64,000 nt of DNA from Bacillus sonorensis NBRC 101234 = KCTC 13918 (lineage in GTDB: Bacteria; Bacillota; Bacilli; Bacillales; Bacillaceae), in the NCBI RefSeq assembly GCF_001592005.1, contig NZ_BCVZ01000009.1, positions 62,001-126,000 on the forward strand, given 5' to 3'. Within the stretch, counting starts at the first letter, position 1. Each line of letters starts with the position of its first letter. Positions 7,694-18,674 of the stretch are shown in pieces. The position numbers and the translations under genes are program-made. The notes beneath the pieces were generated by a model, which did not search any database, was not told the origin of the DNA, and was given only the letters and a program-made list of their open reading frames with translations.

Positions 7694-9856
7694 TTATGCG
7701 GGCTGTTCCTCCATTTTTTCTTTTCTGAGCAGCCACCAAAAATAAATGATTGTCAAAGCCATCATGACGATAGCCATTCCGCCGAGCACCGCCGCTTGTT
7801 TCCACATATAATCATAATCTCCGCTTGAAATAATCGCTCTGTAGCCTGCGATGCTGTAAGTCATCGGCAGAGCGGCATGGATAAGCTGGAAGAATTTAGG
7901 TACAAGCGCCAATGGGAACGTTCCTCCGCTTCCCCCAAGCTGAAGGACAAGCAGGATGACGGCGATGAAACGCCCTGGATTTCCCATCGATGCCGCCAGG
8001 AACTGAATGATCGCAAGGCATGTAATGCTCATAATGATGCTGAACAGATAGAATCTCCAGATGCTTTGCACCTCAAGGCCGATGCCCAAGAGAATGACCG
8101 TGCATGCGATCACAGCCTGTAAAATTCCGACCGGAAGCAGCACGCTGAATTTGCTGAGGAACCATCCAAACGCAGATTCAGGACGGCCTGACGGCTCTTT
8201 GACATCAAACACAACAGTGATCATTAAGGCGCCGACGAATAATCCGAGCGATAAAATGTACGGAGTTAGCCCCGTTCCGTAGTTTGAGACCTGATTGATT
8301 TTATCGCCTTTCACATCGACAGGATCGGAGAACATATTGTAGTTCTGTTCGCCTGCTTGAATATCGCCCGTCTGATCAGCTGCGTCAGAAAGCTTGTTTG
8401 ACAGCTCGCCGCTGCCTTTAGAGATCTTGCCGAGGCCTTCATCAAGCGTTGTTGCCCCTTCCGCCAGCTTGGAAGCAGCATCTTGAAGCTTTCCTGACGC
8501 ATCCTGGAGCTGTCCGAACTTCTCTGTCAATGTCTGACTGCCCTCAGAAATTTTTGAAGAGCCGTTTCTCGCTTCAGCGAATTTTTCGTTATACGCTCCG
8601 AGTCCGTTTGTCAGACTGTTGAGTCCCTCTTGAATTTTTTGCGATCCTGTGTAAAGCTTATTCACCGCGCCGGGAAGCTGTTTTAGTTCGTTAAGCTTCT
8701 GTTTGATGTCTGACAGGTCGGGAAGCTCGCTTCCGTCTGGAATTTGGGCTTTCAGACGGTCCAGTTCAGGGAGCTTGATGCTTCCCGTCTTTTGTTCGAC
8801 CTGTTTTAACAGCGCCGCTTTTTGTTCTTCTGTGAGAAAATCGCTTGATTCAATGATCTGCTTCACTTGGCCGTTTTGATTTTTCAAGGCGTTTTCAAGC
8901 TTGGATATGTCATCCGAAATCCGGCCGATTTCTTTTTTTGCCTTCTCCGCATGTGAAAGGGCGCTTTCAAGCTGGGCGATTTTTTCTGGTGAAATCGCGT
9001 TTTCAAACTGCTTCACGGTTTGAGCCTTTTCATTCAATTGCTCCAAACCTGACACGATCTTCGGCATGCCTTCTTGCAGCTGTTTGGCTCCGTTGTACAT
9101 CTGGCCGCTTTTTTCCTGGAATTGTCCGAGTGCTGAATCAAGCTCATGAATTTTTTGATTTAACGTATTGAATGCTGTGCCGAACGGATCCATTCCCGTT
9201 TTATTGAATTCAATTTGGCTTTTTGCCAATTTTTCAAGGTTTTCTTTCAGGGTTTTGCTTCCCTTTTTCGCATCCTTTAAGCTGTTATTCAGCTTTTCTG
9301 CTCCTGCGCTGGCTTCGCCAAGCCCTTTTGCGATTTTCCCGAAGTTATCAAAAATCACTTCCGCGTATTGTTCGCTGATTTCCGAACCGACAGAATGCTG
9401 AAGCTGCTCAATCGCCTTATCGCTGATTTGTGCGCCGACATAATTACGTCCGGCATTGGTATGATAGATCAGATTCAGCTTTTTCGGTTTTTTATCCATG
9501 ACCGTGCTGGCGTCTTTGGAAAAGTTCTCAGGAATTTCTACAACCATATAGTATTCTTCATTTTTCAAGCCTCTTAACGCGTTTTCCTTCGTTGTAAAAT
9601 GCCAGTCAAACTTTTTATTCTTCTTCAGCTCTTTGACAAGATCATCCCCGATATGAAGGTCTTTGCCTTCATATGTCGTCCCTTTATCAGTATTGACGAC
9701 AGCTACGGGGAGCTGATCGACATGTCCGTAGGGGTCCCAGTATGCCGCCAAAAATACGCTGCTGTAAATCAGCGGAATAAAGAGAACCCCGATTACGGAT
9801 ATCAGCAGCTTTTTGTTTGTTATCAGTTCTCTCCACTGGTTTCGTAGTATACTCAT
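7694..9856 (-). CDS. yhgE: YhgE/Pip-type membrane protein
   Basis: A 720-residue membrane protein of the YhgE/Pip (phage infection protein) family. One transmembrane helix lies near residues 18-38, followed by a roughly 470-residue extracytoplasmic region rich in heptad-like coiled coil (repeated LxxGAxxLxxG units), then five or six helices of ABC-2 permease type at the C-terminus. Family members act as phage receptors or in export, but the role of this one is unknown. The ATG has AGGAGG 11 bases upstream. It is preceded on the same strand by the TetR gene yhgD, which probably controls it. Confidence 0.9.
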   Translation of the reverse strand: MSILRNQWRELITNKKLLISVIGVLFIPLIYSSVFLAAYWDPYGHVDQLPVAVVNTDKGTTYEGKDLHIGDDLVKELKKNKKFDWHFTTKENALRGLKNEEYYMVVEIPENFSKDASTVMDKKPKKLNLIYHTNAGRNYVGAQISDKAIEQLQHSVGSEISEQYAEVIFDNFGKIAKGLGEASAGAEKLNNSLKDAKKGSKTLKENLEKLAKSQIEFNKTGMDPFGTAFNTLNQKIHELDSALGQFQEKSGQMYNGAKQLQEGMPKIVSGLEQLNEKAQTVKQFENAISPEKIAQLESALSHAEKAKKEIGRISDDISKLENALKNQNGQVKQIIESSDFLTEEQKAALLKQVEQKTGSIKLPELDRLKAQIPDGSELPDLSDIKQKLNELKQLPGAVNKLYTGSQKIQEGLNSLTNGLGAYNEKFAEARNGSSKISEGSQTLTEKFGQLQDASGKLQDAASKLAEGATTLDEGLGKISKGSGELSNKLSDAADQTGDIQAGEQNYNMFSDPVDVKGDKINQVSNYGTGLTPYILSLGLFVGALMITVVFDVKEPSGRPESAFGWFLSKFSVLLPVGILQAVIACTVILLGIGLEVQSIWRFYLFSIIMSITCLAIIQFLAASMGNPGRFIAVILLVLQLGGSGGTFPLALVPKFFQLIHAALPMTYSIAGYRAIISSGDYDYMWKQAAVLGGMAIVMMALTIIYFWWLLRKEKMEEQPA

Positions 9857-9917
9857 TGTTGATAACGCCTCCTAATTAATGACCGCTTTCTCTGTTCGGC
9901 CGCACCCCCACGATGAT

Positions 9918-10490
9918 CTAATGGGACAATCCTTTCACAATATACATTTTCAGCATTTCCGCTATTTCTTCTTTCTCTAGTGGTTCATGGTGTTTCTCCC
10001 AATCAAAGATGAGCGCAATATACAGCTTGAAAATGACAAATGCGTTCAGTTCTGGATCACACGGTTTTATATCGCCATTTTTAATCGCTTCTTTAATTTT
10101 TTTCTTAATGTAATTGATGACCATGCGCTCGAGATTTTCAGTCATATCCCGTGCGACAGGCGTGCCAAGCTCCGCTCCCTCCTGAAAAATTTTGATGGTC
10201 AGCTGGTGTTTTTTTCTGTACTCCAAGATGGCAATCAACGCGCGATGCGCATTTTCGTGAAACGGCAGATCAGGATCGATCGCATTGTCAGCCGTTTGCT
10301 TCATTTCAATCAGCAGCGACGAAATGATTTCGCTAAATAATTCTTCCTTGTTTTTGAAAAAGGTGTAAATCGTCCCTTTTCCGACATTTGCCAACTTTGC
10401 CACAAGATCCATTGTCGTTGCTTTGTATCCGAATTGAGTAAATGATTTTGTGGCAGCTTCTATGATGAGCGCTTTCCGGTCAATGGTCAT
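9918..10490 (-). CDS. yhgD: YhgD, TetR-family transcriptional regulator
   Basis: A 190-residue repressor with the TetR helix-turn-helix at residues about 10-55 (AATKSFTQFGYKATTMDLVAK, then KGTIYTFFKNKEEL) and an alpha-helical ligand domain after it. The ATG follows GTGAGGAAC. It sits directly upstream of yhgE on the same strand, so the pair likely forms a unit in which YhgD represses itself and yhgE. An imperfect palindrome at 10509-10531, just before the start codon, is the best operator candidate. Confidence 0.9.
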   Translation of the reverse strand: MTIDRKALIIEAATKSFTQFGYKATTMDLVAKLANVGKGTIYTFFKNKEELFSEIISSLLIEMKQTADNAIDPDLPFHENAHRALIAILEYRKKHQLTIKIFQEGAELGTPVARDMTENLERMVINYIKKKIKEAIKNGDIKPCDPELNAFVIFKLYIALIFDWEKHHEPLEKEEIAEMLKMYIVKGLSH

Positions 10491-10508
10491 AGTTCCTCAC
10501 TCCAAAAA

Positions 10509-10531
10509 TGACTATTTGAACATTTTGGTCA
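10509..10531. promoter_or_regulatory. Candidate YhgD operator
   Basis: A 23-bp imperfect palindrome with TGACTA at one end and TGGTCA at the other lies 18 bases upstream of yhgD. Its size and place suit a TetR-type autoregulatory site; binding is inferred. Confidence 0.5.
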
Positions 10532-10642
10532 ATAAGTACAAAAAGTAATGTAACACATCCATTTTTAAAATGCAATTAATTAAAATGTATTTTTTCCAAA
10601 AAACGGCCTCTCATGATGCAGCGGTTTAAAAGTAAGCAAAAT

Positions 10643-10675
10643 AAAAAAGCCGCCGGATATTATCCGGACAGCTTT
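10643..10675 (-). terminator. Terminator after hemY
   Basis: On the minus strand GTCCGGATA and TATCCGGC pair, flanked by AGC/GGCT bases, and six T follow. It ends the hemE-hemH-hemY operon. Confidence 0.8.
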
Positions 10676-10691
10676 TGCTCTTTCTAGTCTG

Positions 10692-12101
10692 TTATTCAAA
10701 TAAATGGGCGATTACATCTGCCACGGCTTGTTTGCCCTGGTCAATGCAATCCGGGATGCCGACGCCTTCAAAAGAAGCGCCTGTGACAAAAATGCCGGGA
10801 TATGACGTCCCGATGCCCTCTCGTATTTGTTTGATTCTGTTTTTATGGCCGACGTGATATTGCGGCATGGCTTCATTCCATCTCGTAATGCAGGTCATTT
10901 CCGGTTCGCCTTCGATTTTCATAATCCGCTTTAAATCCTCAAGCACAATCCTGACCATTTCATTGTCGGACTGGTCGACCACAGATTCATCACCGGCTTT
11001 TCCGACATACGCCCTTAACAGAACCTTGCCTTTCGGCGTTGTATTTGGCCATTTTTTGTTTGTCCATGTGCAGGCGGTAATGGAGAAATCGCTGTTTCTC
11101 GAGATCACGAAGCCTGTGCCTTGGTGTTCCATTTGCACAGCTTCCTCTGGAAAACCGAGCGCCACATTTGCGACAGAGGTTGATACCATCTCCCGCAAAC
11201 CTTTAAGCCAATCCTCATTTGGAAACATCGCGGCAATCGCTTTATGCGGAGCCGTGACGACGGCGGAATCCGCTTGAAGAATGACGCCGTTGTCAAGCTT
11301 CAGGCTGTAACCCTGGCCGCCGCGTTCAATGTTGACGACCTTTGTTCCCTTATAGATTTTCGTCAGTTCTAGCTGTTTTTCCAATTCTTCCACTATCGTC
11401 TGCAAACCGGTTTTCAGCGTCTGAAACTGGCCTTTCTTTTTTGCGGCCGGCTTTTGCCGGTTTTTGCCGCCAGATTTCTTCATGCCGATAATCAGGCTTC
11501 TGTGCTTCTGTTCGGTTTGGTAAAACTGCGGGAATGTCGACATCAGGCTGAGGCGGTCGATGTCCCCGGCATAAATCCCTGAAAGGAGAGGTTCAATCAG
11601 GTTCTCAACCACTTCGCCGCCGACGCGCCTTCTGAAAAACTCTCCAAGCGACTGGTCCTCCTGAGGCTTGCTGGCCGGCAGCACCAAATCCATCCCTGCC
11701 CTCAGTTTCCCCTGCAGGGAAAACAGCCCTGTCGTCAAAAAAGGTCCGATTTTAGTTGGAACACCCATGACGGCCCCTTCAGGAATCGGATAGAGCGTTT
11801 CATTAACGAGAACATAAGACTGGCCTGTCGCATTATTTACAAGCAAATGCTCTAAACCAAGATCCTTGACGAGCTGAGGAGCGCTCTGTTTTCGTTCCAG
11901 AAATGAGTCTGGGCCTCTTTCAACGATATAGCCGTCTTTATGAACGGTCTGGATCTTTCCGCCTAATCTCGGACTGGCTTCGACAAGCGTCACTTCAGCG
12001 GGGAGATCGTTCTTTTTGATTTCTTTCTCCAGGTAGAAGGCGGCGGCCAATCCGGTAATACCGCCGCCGATAATGACAATCTGCTTACGTTCTCCACTCA
12101 T
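10692..12101 (-). CDS. hemY: Coproporphyrinogen III oxidase HemY (CgoX)
   Basis: An FAD enzyme of 469 residues that oxidises coproporphyrinogen III to coproporphyrin III in the coproporphyrin-dependent haem branch of Gram-positive bacteria (older name protoporphyrinogen oxidase). The dinucleotide-binding motif GGGITGLAAAFYLEK is at residues 11-25, and the C-terminal FAD motif with GVGIPDCIDQG near 447 is intact. It follows hemH by 15 bases on the same strand and is last in the operon before the terminator. Confidence 0.95.
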   Translation of the reverse strand: MSGERKQIVIIGGGITGLAAAFYLEKEIKKNDLPAEVTLVEASPRLGGKIQTVHKDGYIVERGPDSFLERKQSAPQLVKDLGLEHLLVNNATGQSYVLVNETLYPIPEGAVMGVPTKIGPFLTTGLFSLQGKLRAGMDLVLPASKPQEDQSLGEFFRRRVGGEVVENLIEPLLSGIYAGDIDRLSLMSTFPQFYQTEQKHRSLIIGMKKSGGKNRQKPAAKKKGQFQTLKTGLQTIVEELEKQLELTKIYKGTKVVNIERGGQGYSLKLDNGVILQADSAVVTAPHKAIAAMFPNEDWLKGLREMVSTSVANVALGFPEEAVQMEHQGTGFVISRNSDFSITACTWTNKKWPNTTPKGKVLLRAYVGKAGDESVVDQSDNEMVRIVLEDLKRIMKIEGEPEMTCITRWNEAMPQYHVGHKNRIKQIREGIGTSYPGIFVTGASFEGVGIPDCIDQGKQAVADVIAHLFE

Positions 12102-12116
12102 ATAAAATCGCCTTCT

Positions 12117-13058
12117 TTACTGTTCTTTCTCCAATCCTTTTAAGACAACGGACGCCAAAGCATCGATAAACTGCGGTTTCGCATTCGGCATTTCCGGCCT
12201 GTAATAGCTTGCTCCGATATCATCTGTTACGACTTTGCATTCATAATCATTATCGTACAGGACTTCCAGATGATCGGCTACAAATCCGACAGGAGCGTAG
12301 ACAAAGGCTTTGTAGCCTTTTTGCTCTGATAAGTCCCTCGTCAAATCCTGGACGTCAGGTCCAAGCCAGGGATCCGGAGTGTTTCCTTCGCTTTGCCAGC
12401 CGACCGCATACTCTTTTACGCCCGCTTTTTCGGCGATCAATTTTGCGGATTCTTTAAGCTGCTCCGGATACGGATCCCCCATGTCGACAATCTTTTCCGG
12501 AAGGCTGTGCGCCGAAACGATCAGCACGGCATTTTCCCGTTCTTCCGACGGCATGCCTGCGTAGGTTTTTTTGATCTGATCCGCCCAATATTCAATGAAC
12601 CCGGGCTCATCATACCAGCTGTTGATAGATGTAATCGTCAAGCCGCCCAGTTTTTCGGCCTCGGTTTTCGCCCGTTTGTTATACGACTGGACGCTGAACG
12701 TTGAGAAGTGCGGCGCCAGTACGAGACTGACGGCCTCTGTTATACCGTCTTTGTGCATCTCTTGAACGGCGTCCTCAATAAAAGGTTCAATATGCTTCAA
12801 TCCGATATAAGCTTTAAAGATGACGTCATCCTGTATTTCATTTAAGCGCTTTTCCAGCTGCTTCGTCTGCTCCTCGGTAATTCTCGCGAGCGGGGATATT
12901 CCGCCGATCGCTTGATAGCGGTCTTTTAAATCCTGGAGCATGTCCGGATCAGGCTTTCTGCCTCTTCTGATGTGCGTGTAATACCGTTCAATATCCTCTT
13001 CCTTGTACGGCGTTCCGTACGCCATCACAAGAAGCCCCATTTTCTTTTTACCCAACAT
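12117..13058 (-). CDS. hemH: Coproporphyrin ferrochelatase HemH (CpfC)
   Basis: Inserts ferrous iron into coproporphyrin III. The 313-residue product carries the active-site histidine in SAHSLPEK near residue 183 and the acidic motif [14 protein letters not shown] near 262. The ATG at 13058 has AAAGAGG five bases upstream; the GTG two codons earlier overlaps the ribosome site. It lies between hemE and hemY in the usual hemEHY order. Confidence 0.95.
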   Translation of the reverse strand: MLGKKKMGLLVMAYGTPYKEEDIERYYTHIRRGRKPDPDMLQDLKDRYQAIGGISPLARITEEQTKQLEKRLNEIQDDVIFKAYIGLKHIEPFIEDAVQEMHKDGITEAVSLVLAPHFSTFSVQSYNKRAKTEAEKLGGLTITSINSWYDEPGFIEYWADQIKKTYAGMPSEERENAVLIVSAHSLPEKIVDMGDPYPEQLKESAKLIAEKAGVKEYAVGWQSEGNTPDPWLGPDVQDLTRDLSEQKGYKAFVYAPVGFVADHLEVLYDNDYECKVVTDDIGASYYRPEMPNAKPQFIDALASVVLKGLEKEQ

Positions 13059-13128
13059 GAACACCTCTTTAAAGATCTTGATCTATACGTATTTTGACAG
13101 TTTATATTGAAAAGACCAACTGAAATGC

Positions 13129-14190
13129 TCATGGAATCATGCTCGATTGTTTTGAGGCGGAATACTCATGAACAAATGCCGTCAATTTTTTCAGTGCATC
13201 AGGGCTGACCTCTGGAAAGATGCCGTGTCCGAGATTAAAAATAAACCGGTCCGTCTGCATTCCCTGGTCAAGGATTTCTTTTGCCCTTTCCTCGATAACC
13301 TCCCAAGGGGCAAGCAATATCGATGGATCGAGATTCCCCTGAAGCGTTTTGGACAAGCCGTTTTCCCGCGCTTCCTTTATGCTCATCCGCCAGTCCAGTC
13401 CAACGACATCAAGCTGAAGATCATGCCAGTCGCGGGCGAGATGGCCCGCGCCCACCCCAAACATGATCAGCGGAACGCCTTCTTTTTTCAGCTCTTTAAA
13501 CAGGGCGTCCATTGTCGGCTTGATATAGCGGCGGTAATCATCGGCGCTGAGGGCACCGACCCATGAATCAAACACCTGGATGGCTTTTGCACCGGCTCTG
13601 ATTTGCGCCTTCACATAAACGGCCGCCATGTCGCCAAGCTTTTTCATCAGCCGGCTCCACGCTTCAGGCTGGCTGTACATAAACGCTTTCGTTTTATGGT
13701 AGTTTTTTGACGGTCCGCCTTCTATCATATAGCTCGCCAATGTGAACGGAGCTCCGGTAAAGCCGATCAGCGGAACATTCAGCTGCTCCTCTGTCAAGAG
13801 CTTAATCGTTTTAAGCACATATGGAATATGCTCTTCAGGCTCAAGTTCACCCAGCTTGTCAACGTCGGCGGCAGAGGTGATCGGGTTGTCGATGACAGGC
13901 CCGATTCCGTTTTGAATTTCAACATTTACGCCAATTCCCGGAAGCGGTGTCATAATATCCTTATAAAGAATCGCCGCATCCACCCCGTACTGTTCCACAG
14001 GCAGCCTGGTCACATAAGCGCACAGTTCAGGCTGATGCGTAATTTCAAACAATCCGTATTTCTCTTTCAGCGCCCTGTATTCCGCCTGCGACCTTCCAGC
14101 CTGCCTCATGTACCAGACCGGTACATGAGGGCTTTTTTCTCCGCGGCACGCTTTTAAAAATGTGTCATTAAAAGCCTTGTCGTTTTTCAC
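13129..14190 (-). CDS. hemE: Uroporphyrinogen decarboxylase HemE
   Basis: Decarboxylates the four acetate chains of uroporphyrinogen III to give coproporphyrinogen III. The N-terminal signature [16 protein letters not shown] and the [17 protein letters not shown] motif are present. A GTG start at 14190 gives 353 residues, the same as B. subtilis, and has AAGGTGG about 9 bases before it; the longer frame from 14202 would begin inside that ribosome site. It is first in the hemEHY operon; upstream, 14203-14315 is AT-rich and holds the promoter region but no gene. Confidence 0.95.
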   Translation of the reverse strand: MKNDKAFNDTFLKACRGEKSPHVPVWYMRQAGRSQAEYRALKEKYGLFEITHQPELCAYVTRLPVEQYGVDAAILYKDIMTPLPGIGVNVEIQNGIGPVIDNPITSAADVDKLGELEPEEHIPYVLKTIKLLTEEQLNVPLIGFTGAPFTLASYMIEGGPSKNYHKTKAFMYSQPEAWSRLMKKLGDMAAVYVKAQIRAGAKAIQVFDSWVGALSADDYRRYIKPTMDALFKELKKEGVPLIMFGVGAGHLARDWHDLQLDVVGLDWRMSIKEARENGLSKTLQGNLDPSILLAPWEVIEERAKEILDQGMQTDRFIFNLGHGIFPEVSPDALKKLTAFVHEYSASKQSSMIP

Positions 14191-14315
14191 AATGATTTCC
14201 ACCTTTCAAACTGCAACCATACGTTCGCAAAATTACTCCTTCAAATATACCGTTTTTTTAAGAATCGGTATACTCATGAGACTTATTGTTCAAAAAATTG
14301 ATGAATTTCGAGTTG

Positions 14316-16454
14316 CTAATGATCTGAAGGGAATACTTTCGGCTCAATAAAATCCGTTCCTTTTCCTTCCGCCTTTGTCTGCGGGTTATACGGAACAATC
14401 CTGTAGGCTGCGTCCGAAAATATATTGGAATACGGGATTTCGTAGCTTCCTTTCCCTTTGACGGTATCGATTAGCTTCTCTTTTCCGTTTTTCCTTTCAT
14501 ATATTCGGTATTCAGCTCTTTTATCCTCTTGCTCTTGCCATTTTAATGTCACCGTGATCAGTCCCATTGGCGTGAAGGAATAGCCGGCCTCTGCGCTTTC
14601 CAGGTCTTCCAGATGGATCGGACTGTCCAGATCTTTGACCCCCTCGGGCTTCTCAAATGTATTCGGCTTTTGATTGGAACGCCGTAAAATATCTTTATAG
14701 AGTCTTGTCGGGTACGAACTTCCTCCTTTTAAATAGTGCTTTGCATCTGTTTTATCGTAGCCCATCCAGACCGCTCCGGTCACATCGGGGGTATAGCCGG
14801 CAAACCACGCGTCTTTTGTACCGCCCTCTATTCCGGTAAACGTTGTGGAACCGGTTTTTCCGGCAATTTCTCCGGAAAATTCGCCGGATTTTGCCGTTCC
14901 GCTTCTTACAACCTCTTGAAGCATCCTCGTCATATACCAGGACGTCTGCTTGCTGAACACCTTTTCAGGAATTTCCTTATGCCTGTATAAAACATTCCCG
15001 TTTTCATCGGCAATTTTATTGATAAAGTACGGCTCGTCATATTCCCCCGAGTTGGGGAATGTCCGATAGGCCCCCGCCAATTGAAGGGGGGACACTCCTT
15101 TTTTCAGTCCGCCCAGCGCCAGAGCGAGTCCTTCGTCTGGTATGTTCATCCCTAATCGGCTTACATACGGCTTGACTGTCTCAACGCCGACCTCATTCAA
15201 TGTCCATACGGCGGGCGCATTTTTGCTGTACGTCAACGCATCGACCATCGATACTTTTCCTTGATACTGTCCATCATAATTCTTTGGCGAATAGCCGCCA
15301 TAGGAAAGCTGTTTATCCTCTAGGAGGGAATAAGGTTTGAACAGCTTTTCTTCAAGGGCCGGGCCGTAAACGGCAAGGGGTTTAAACGTCGACCCCGGCT
15401 GGCGGGCAGCCGTCGCCCTGTTGTACCCTTTTGAAACGTAATTCCTTCCGCCGACCGCGGCGATCACACCGCCTGTCTTGTTATCGATAAACACGGCGCT
15501 TCCTTCGGCATGATGGTCCGTCCCCGGAAAATAGCCATCCTCTTTCATCAGGATGTAGGCCGCTTTTTGCATGGATACATCAAGCGGAACGCTGATCGTG
15601 TAACCGCCTCGCAGAAGCTGGTCGCTTGAAATCGAATATCGATCATCCGCCTCTTTTATGACAAGGTCGATATAGCTGTCAAGCCAAGGGTTTTTCGATT
15701 TTTCTTTGACATGCAGCCCCAGTGTGCTTCCTTGCGCCCTGACCGTTTCTTTTGAGCTGATATACCCCTGTTCATTCATCATGCCGAGTATGACGTTGCG
15801 CCGCTCTCTGCTTTTGTCCGGATGAAGGATGGGGGAATAGGTTGTCGGCGCTTTTGGAAGCGACGCGAGAACAGCTCCTTCGCTGACTGTTAAATCCTTT
15901 ACATCTTTATTAAAAAAATAATTGGCGGCTGCCTGAATCCCATAGACGCCGTGTCCGAAGTACAGCTGGTTCAGGTACATTTCCAGCAGCTTGTCTTTAC
16001 TGTAGTCCCGCTCCAAATTAATCGCGATGATGACTTCTTTTGTTTTTCTTAAAAATGTTTTGTCATGAGTCAAAAAAATGTTTTTAGCAAGCTGCTGGGT
16101 AATCGTGCTCCCCCCTTCGACTTTGCCTCCGGCTAAAATATCTCGATATACAGCCCGGCTTACCGATTTTAAATCGATGCCGTGATGTTCATAGAAACGC
16201 CTGTCTTCAACGGCAATGAACGCATTTTTGACATCATCCGGCACTTCATCGATTGAGACGGGCCTCCGGTTTTCAGAATACAGGCTTGCGATTTCTTCCC
16301 CGTTTTGATCAACGATCTTTGAAGAAGCATTGAAAATCAATTTTTTCTCATCAATCACATAGTCACCGAGAAATAAAATCGTAATATATGCTAGTAAAGA
16401 TAAAAGGACAATCGTCGCTGCAATGATGATCGGAATGAAAAATCTCTTTTTCAT
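14316..16454 (-). CDS. pbpF: Class A penicillin-binding protein 2C PbpF
   Basis: A bifunctional peptidoglycan synthase of 712 residues. One N-terminal membrane anchor (residues about 8-30) is followed by a GT51 glycosyltransferase domain (EDRRFYEHHGID and GGSTITQQLAKN). The transpeptidase domain has the nucleophile motif STFK near residue 350, SKN near 410 and KTG near 535. PbpF of B. subtilis works in vegetative growth and spore peptidoglycan synthesis. The ATG has GAGGTGAA upstream. It is monocistronic and divergent from hmoB. Confidence 0.95.
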   Translation of the reverse strand: MKKRFFIPIIIAATIVLLSLLAYITILFLGDYVIDEKKLIFNASSKIVDQNGEEIASLYSENRRPVSIDEVPDDVKNAFIAVEDRRFYEHHGIDLKSVSRAVYRDILAGGKVEGGSTITQQLAKNIFLTHDKTFLRKTKEVIIAINLERDYSKDKLLEMYLNQLYFGHGVYGIQAAANYFFNKDVKDLTVSEGAVLASLPKAPTTYSPILHPDKSRERRNVILGMMNEQGYISSKETVRAQGSTLGLHVKEKSKNPWLDSYIDLVIKEADDRYSISSDQLLRGGYTISVPLDVSMQKAAYILMKEDGYFPGTDHHAEGSAVFIDNKTGGVIAAVGGRNYVSKGYNRATAARQPGSTFKPLAVYGPALEEKLFKPYSLLEDKQLSYGGYSPKNYDGQYQGKVSMVDALTYSKNAPAVWTLNEVGVETVKPYVSRLGMNIPDEGLALALGGLKKGVSPLQLAGAYRTFPNSGEYDEPYFINKIADENGNVLYRHKEIPEKVFSKQTSWYMTRMLQEVVRSGTAKSGEFSGEIAGKTGSTTFTGIEGGTKDAWFAGYTPDVTGAVWMGYDKTDAKHYLKGGSSYPTRLYKDILRRSNQKPNTFEKPEGVKDLDSPIHLEDLESAEAGYSFTPMGLITVTLKWQEQEDKRAEYRIYERKNGKEKLIDTVKGKGSYEIPYSNIFSDAAYRIVPYNPQTKAEGKGTDFIEPKVFPSDH

Positions 16455-16556
16455 CTATTCACCTCATTCCTTTCTATAGCTAGTATGGGAATTTTTTCTT
16501 CAAATTATGTTTTGACTTTTCGTGCGTATCACCGATAGAATTTTAAACTGCCCTTT

Positions 16557-16565
16557 TGTTATACT
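16557..16565 (+). promoter_or_regulatory. Extended -10 promoter of hmoB
   Basis: TGTTATACT is a good extended -10 element, 22 bases before the hmoB start, with no clear -35 at 17 bases upstream. Confidence 0.5.
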
Positions 16566-16581
16566 AACAAAAAAGGGGTGA

Positions 16582-17089
<508 letters not shown>

Positions 17090-17091
<2 letters not shown>

Positions 17092-17118
17092 CTGCCTCAA
17101 TGCGAAGGCAGTTTTTTT
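17090..17118 (+). terminator. Terminator after hmoB
   Basis: ACTGCCT and AGGCAGT pair around an eight-base loop, followed by seven T. Confidence 0.9.
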
Positions 17119-17200
17119 ATTTCCGAGGAAATGACGCCCCTCACACTCTGCCGGCCCATGAATAAGCTGTAAGAGGTCATCATCACGGGGGGATGAAAAA

Positions 17201-18592
17201 TTGGGGTTTGAATTAACGTCCATTCATTTCGTGTATGTGGGCTTTATCGCAGCCATCCTCGTCTTCATGCTTTTCCGCCTTGACACAACCTTTATTTCGC
17301 TTGCCGGAATTTTTTTCGTTTCTTTATGTGCCACCCACTCATTAAGCGCTTCTGTCATCGGTGTTTTTAACAGTTTGATCTACGCTTGCACGGAACTTCT
17401 TCCGACTATTTTTATCATTTGCTTCATCGTGTCCATGAGCGAACTCTTAACGAAAACAGGCGTCAACGAAACGATGATGACCCCCGTTTCCAAAATGATC
17501 AAAGGGCCTGTTCTGGCCTACTGGATCACTGGAATTTTGATGTTTATCATCTCATCTTTTTTTTGGCCTTCTCCCGCTGTCGCGCTTATTGGCGCTGTTC
17601 TGCTGCCGGCGTCTCTTAAAGCCGGATTATCGCCGATGGTCACAGCTGCGGCGATGAATCTCTTTGGCCACGGGTTTGCCCTGTCCGGAGATTTCGTGAT
17701 TCAGGCAGCGCCAAAATTGACGGGCGACGCGGCCGGAGTGCCTGTCACAGAAGTGATGAAAGCCAGCATCCCGCTTGTCGCTATAATGGGAATTGTGACA
17801 ACAATGACAGCCTTTCTCATGTTTGAAAAGGCAAGAAAGCGTCAAAATATAAGTGCGTTTGCCAACAAAAGCTCAGAATCCATGAAAAAAGAAGCGGAAT
17901 GGCGGCTTTTACAACCTTTAAAGAAACTGCTCGCCATCCTCATCCCGATGTTTTTTCTTAGTGATATCGCCTTGATGCTGATGCTGGATCTTCAAGGTGA
18001 TGAAGCGACCGCATTAGTCGGAGGAACGGCAGTTTTCGTCCTCATCCTCATCCACTTTATCGTCCACAAGCACCAATGCCTTGAGAAAATCACCGAATAT
18101 TTCACTCACGGTTTCCAATTTGGGTTTAAAGTTTTTTCCCCCGTCATTCCGATTGCCGCATTTTTTTATCTTGGAGACGCGGGTTTTGAAAAAGTGTTGA
18201 CGGCCGATATCCCCGGCTTCTCGAACAGGATCGTTCATGATCTCGGTTTGTCTTTCGCCCATTCCGTACCATTGTCTAAAGAAATCGCAGCGATCGCTCT
18301 AACGTTTGCCGGGGCAGTAACAGGGCTGGACGGCTCTGGTTTTTCCGGGATCTCGCTCGCCGGCTCTGCAGCGAGAATGTTTGCTGAGGCTGTTGACGGA
18401 AATCCTGCCGTTCTTACCGCGCTTGGCCAAATCTCAGCCATCTGGGTCGGAGGCGGTACACTTGTTCCATGGGCGCTCATTCCAGTGGCAGCCATCTGCA
18501 AAGTCGATCCTTTTGAACTGGCGAGAATCAATTTCATTCCCGTCGCGATAGGGCTGACCGTCACGGCGATCACTGCGATATTTCTTCTATAA
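17201..18592 (+). CDS. yhfA: YhfA, polytopic membrane transporter of unknown substrate
   Basis: A 463-residue membrane protein with about eleven or twelve hydrophobic helices, GxG-rich loops and re-entrant-like stretches typical of the ion-transporter superfamily of anion/cation symporters. The substrate cannot be told. It starts with TTG at 17201, placed correctly after GGGGGGAT; no ATG is available. The amidohydrolase gene yhaA follows 82 bases downstream on the same strand, as in B. subtilis, so the pair may import and hydrolyse an N-acyl or amide compound. That link is inferred. Confidence 0.8.
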   Translation: MGFELTSIHFVYVGFIAAILVFMLFRLDTTFISLAGIFFVSLCATHSLSASVIGVFNSLIYACTELLPTIFIICFIVSMSELLTKTGVNETMMTPVSKMIKGPVLAYWITGILMFIISSFFWPSPAVALIGAVLLPASLKAGLSPMVTAAAMNLFGHGFALSGDFVIQAAPKLTGDAAGVPVTEVMKASIPLVAIMGIVTTMTAFLMFEKARKRQNISAFANKSSESMKKEAEWRLLQPLKKLLAILIPMFFLSDIALMLMLDLQGDEATALVGGTAVFVLILIHFIVHKHQCLEKITEYFTHGFQFGFKVFSPVIPIAAFFYLGDAGFEKVLTADIPGFSNRIVHDLGLSFAHSVPLSKEIAAIALTFAGAVTGLDGSGFSGISLAGSAARMFAEAVDGNPAVLTALGQISAIWVGGGTLVPWALIPVAAICKVDPFELARINFIPVAIGLTVTAITAIFLL

Positions 18593-18674
18593 AAAAGCTG
18601 ACAGACCAGTTGAAACAGGGTATGAACTGTCATAAAATTATAAAAACTCTTTATTCCTTAAGGGAGGAATTGAT

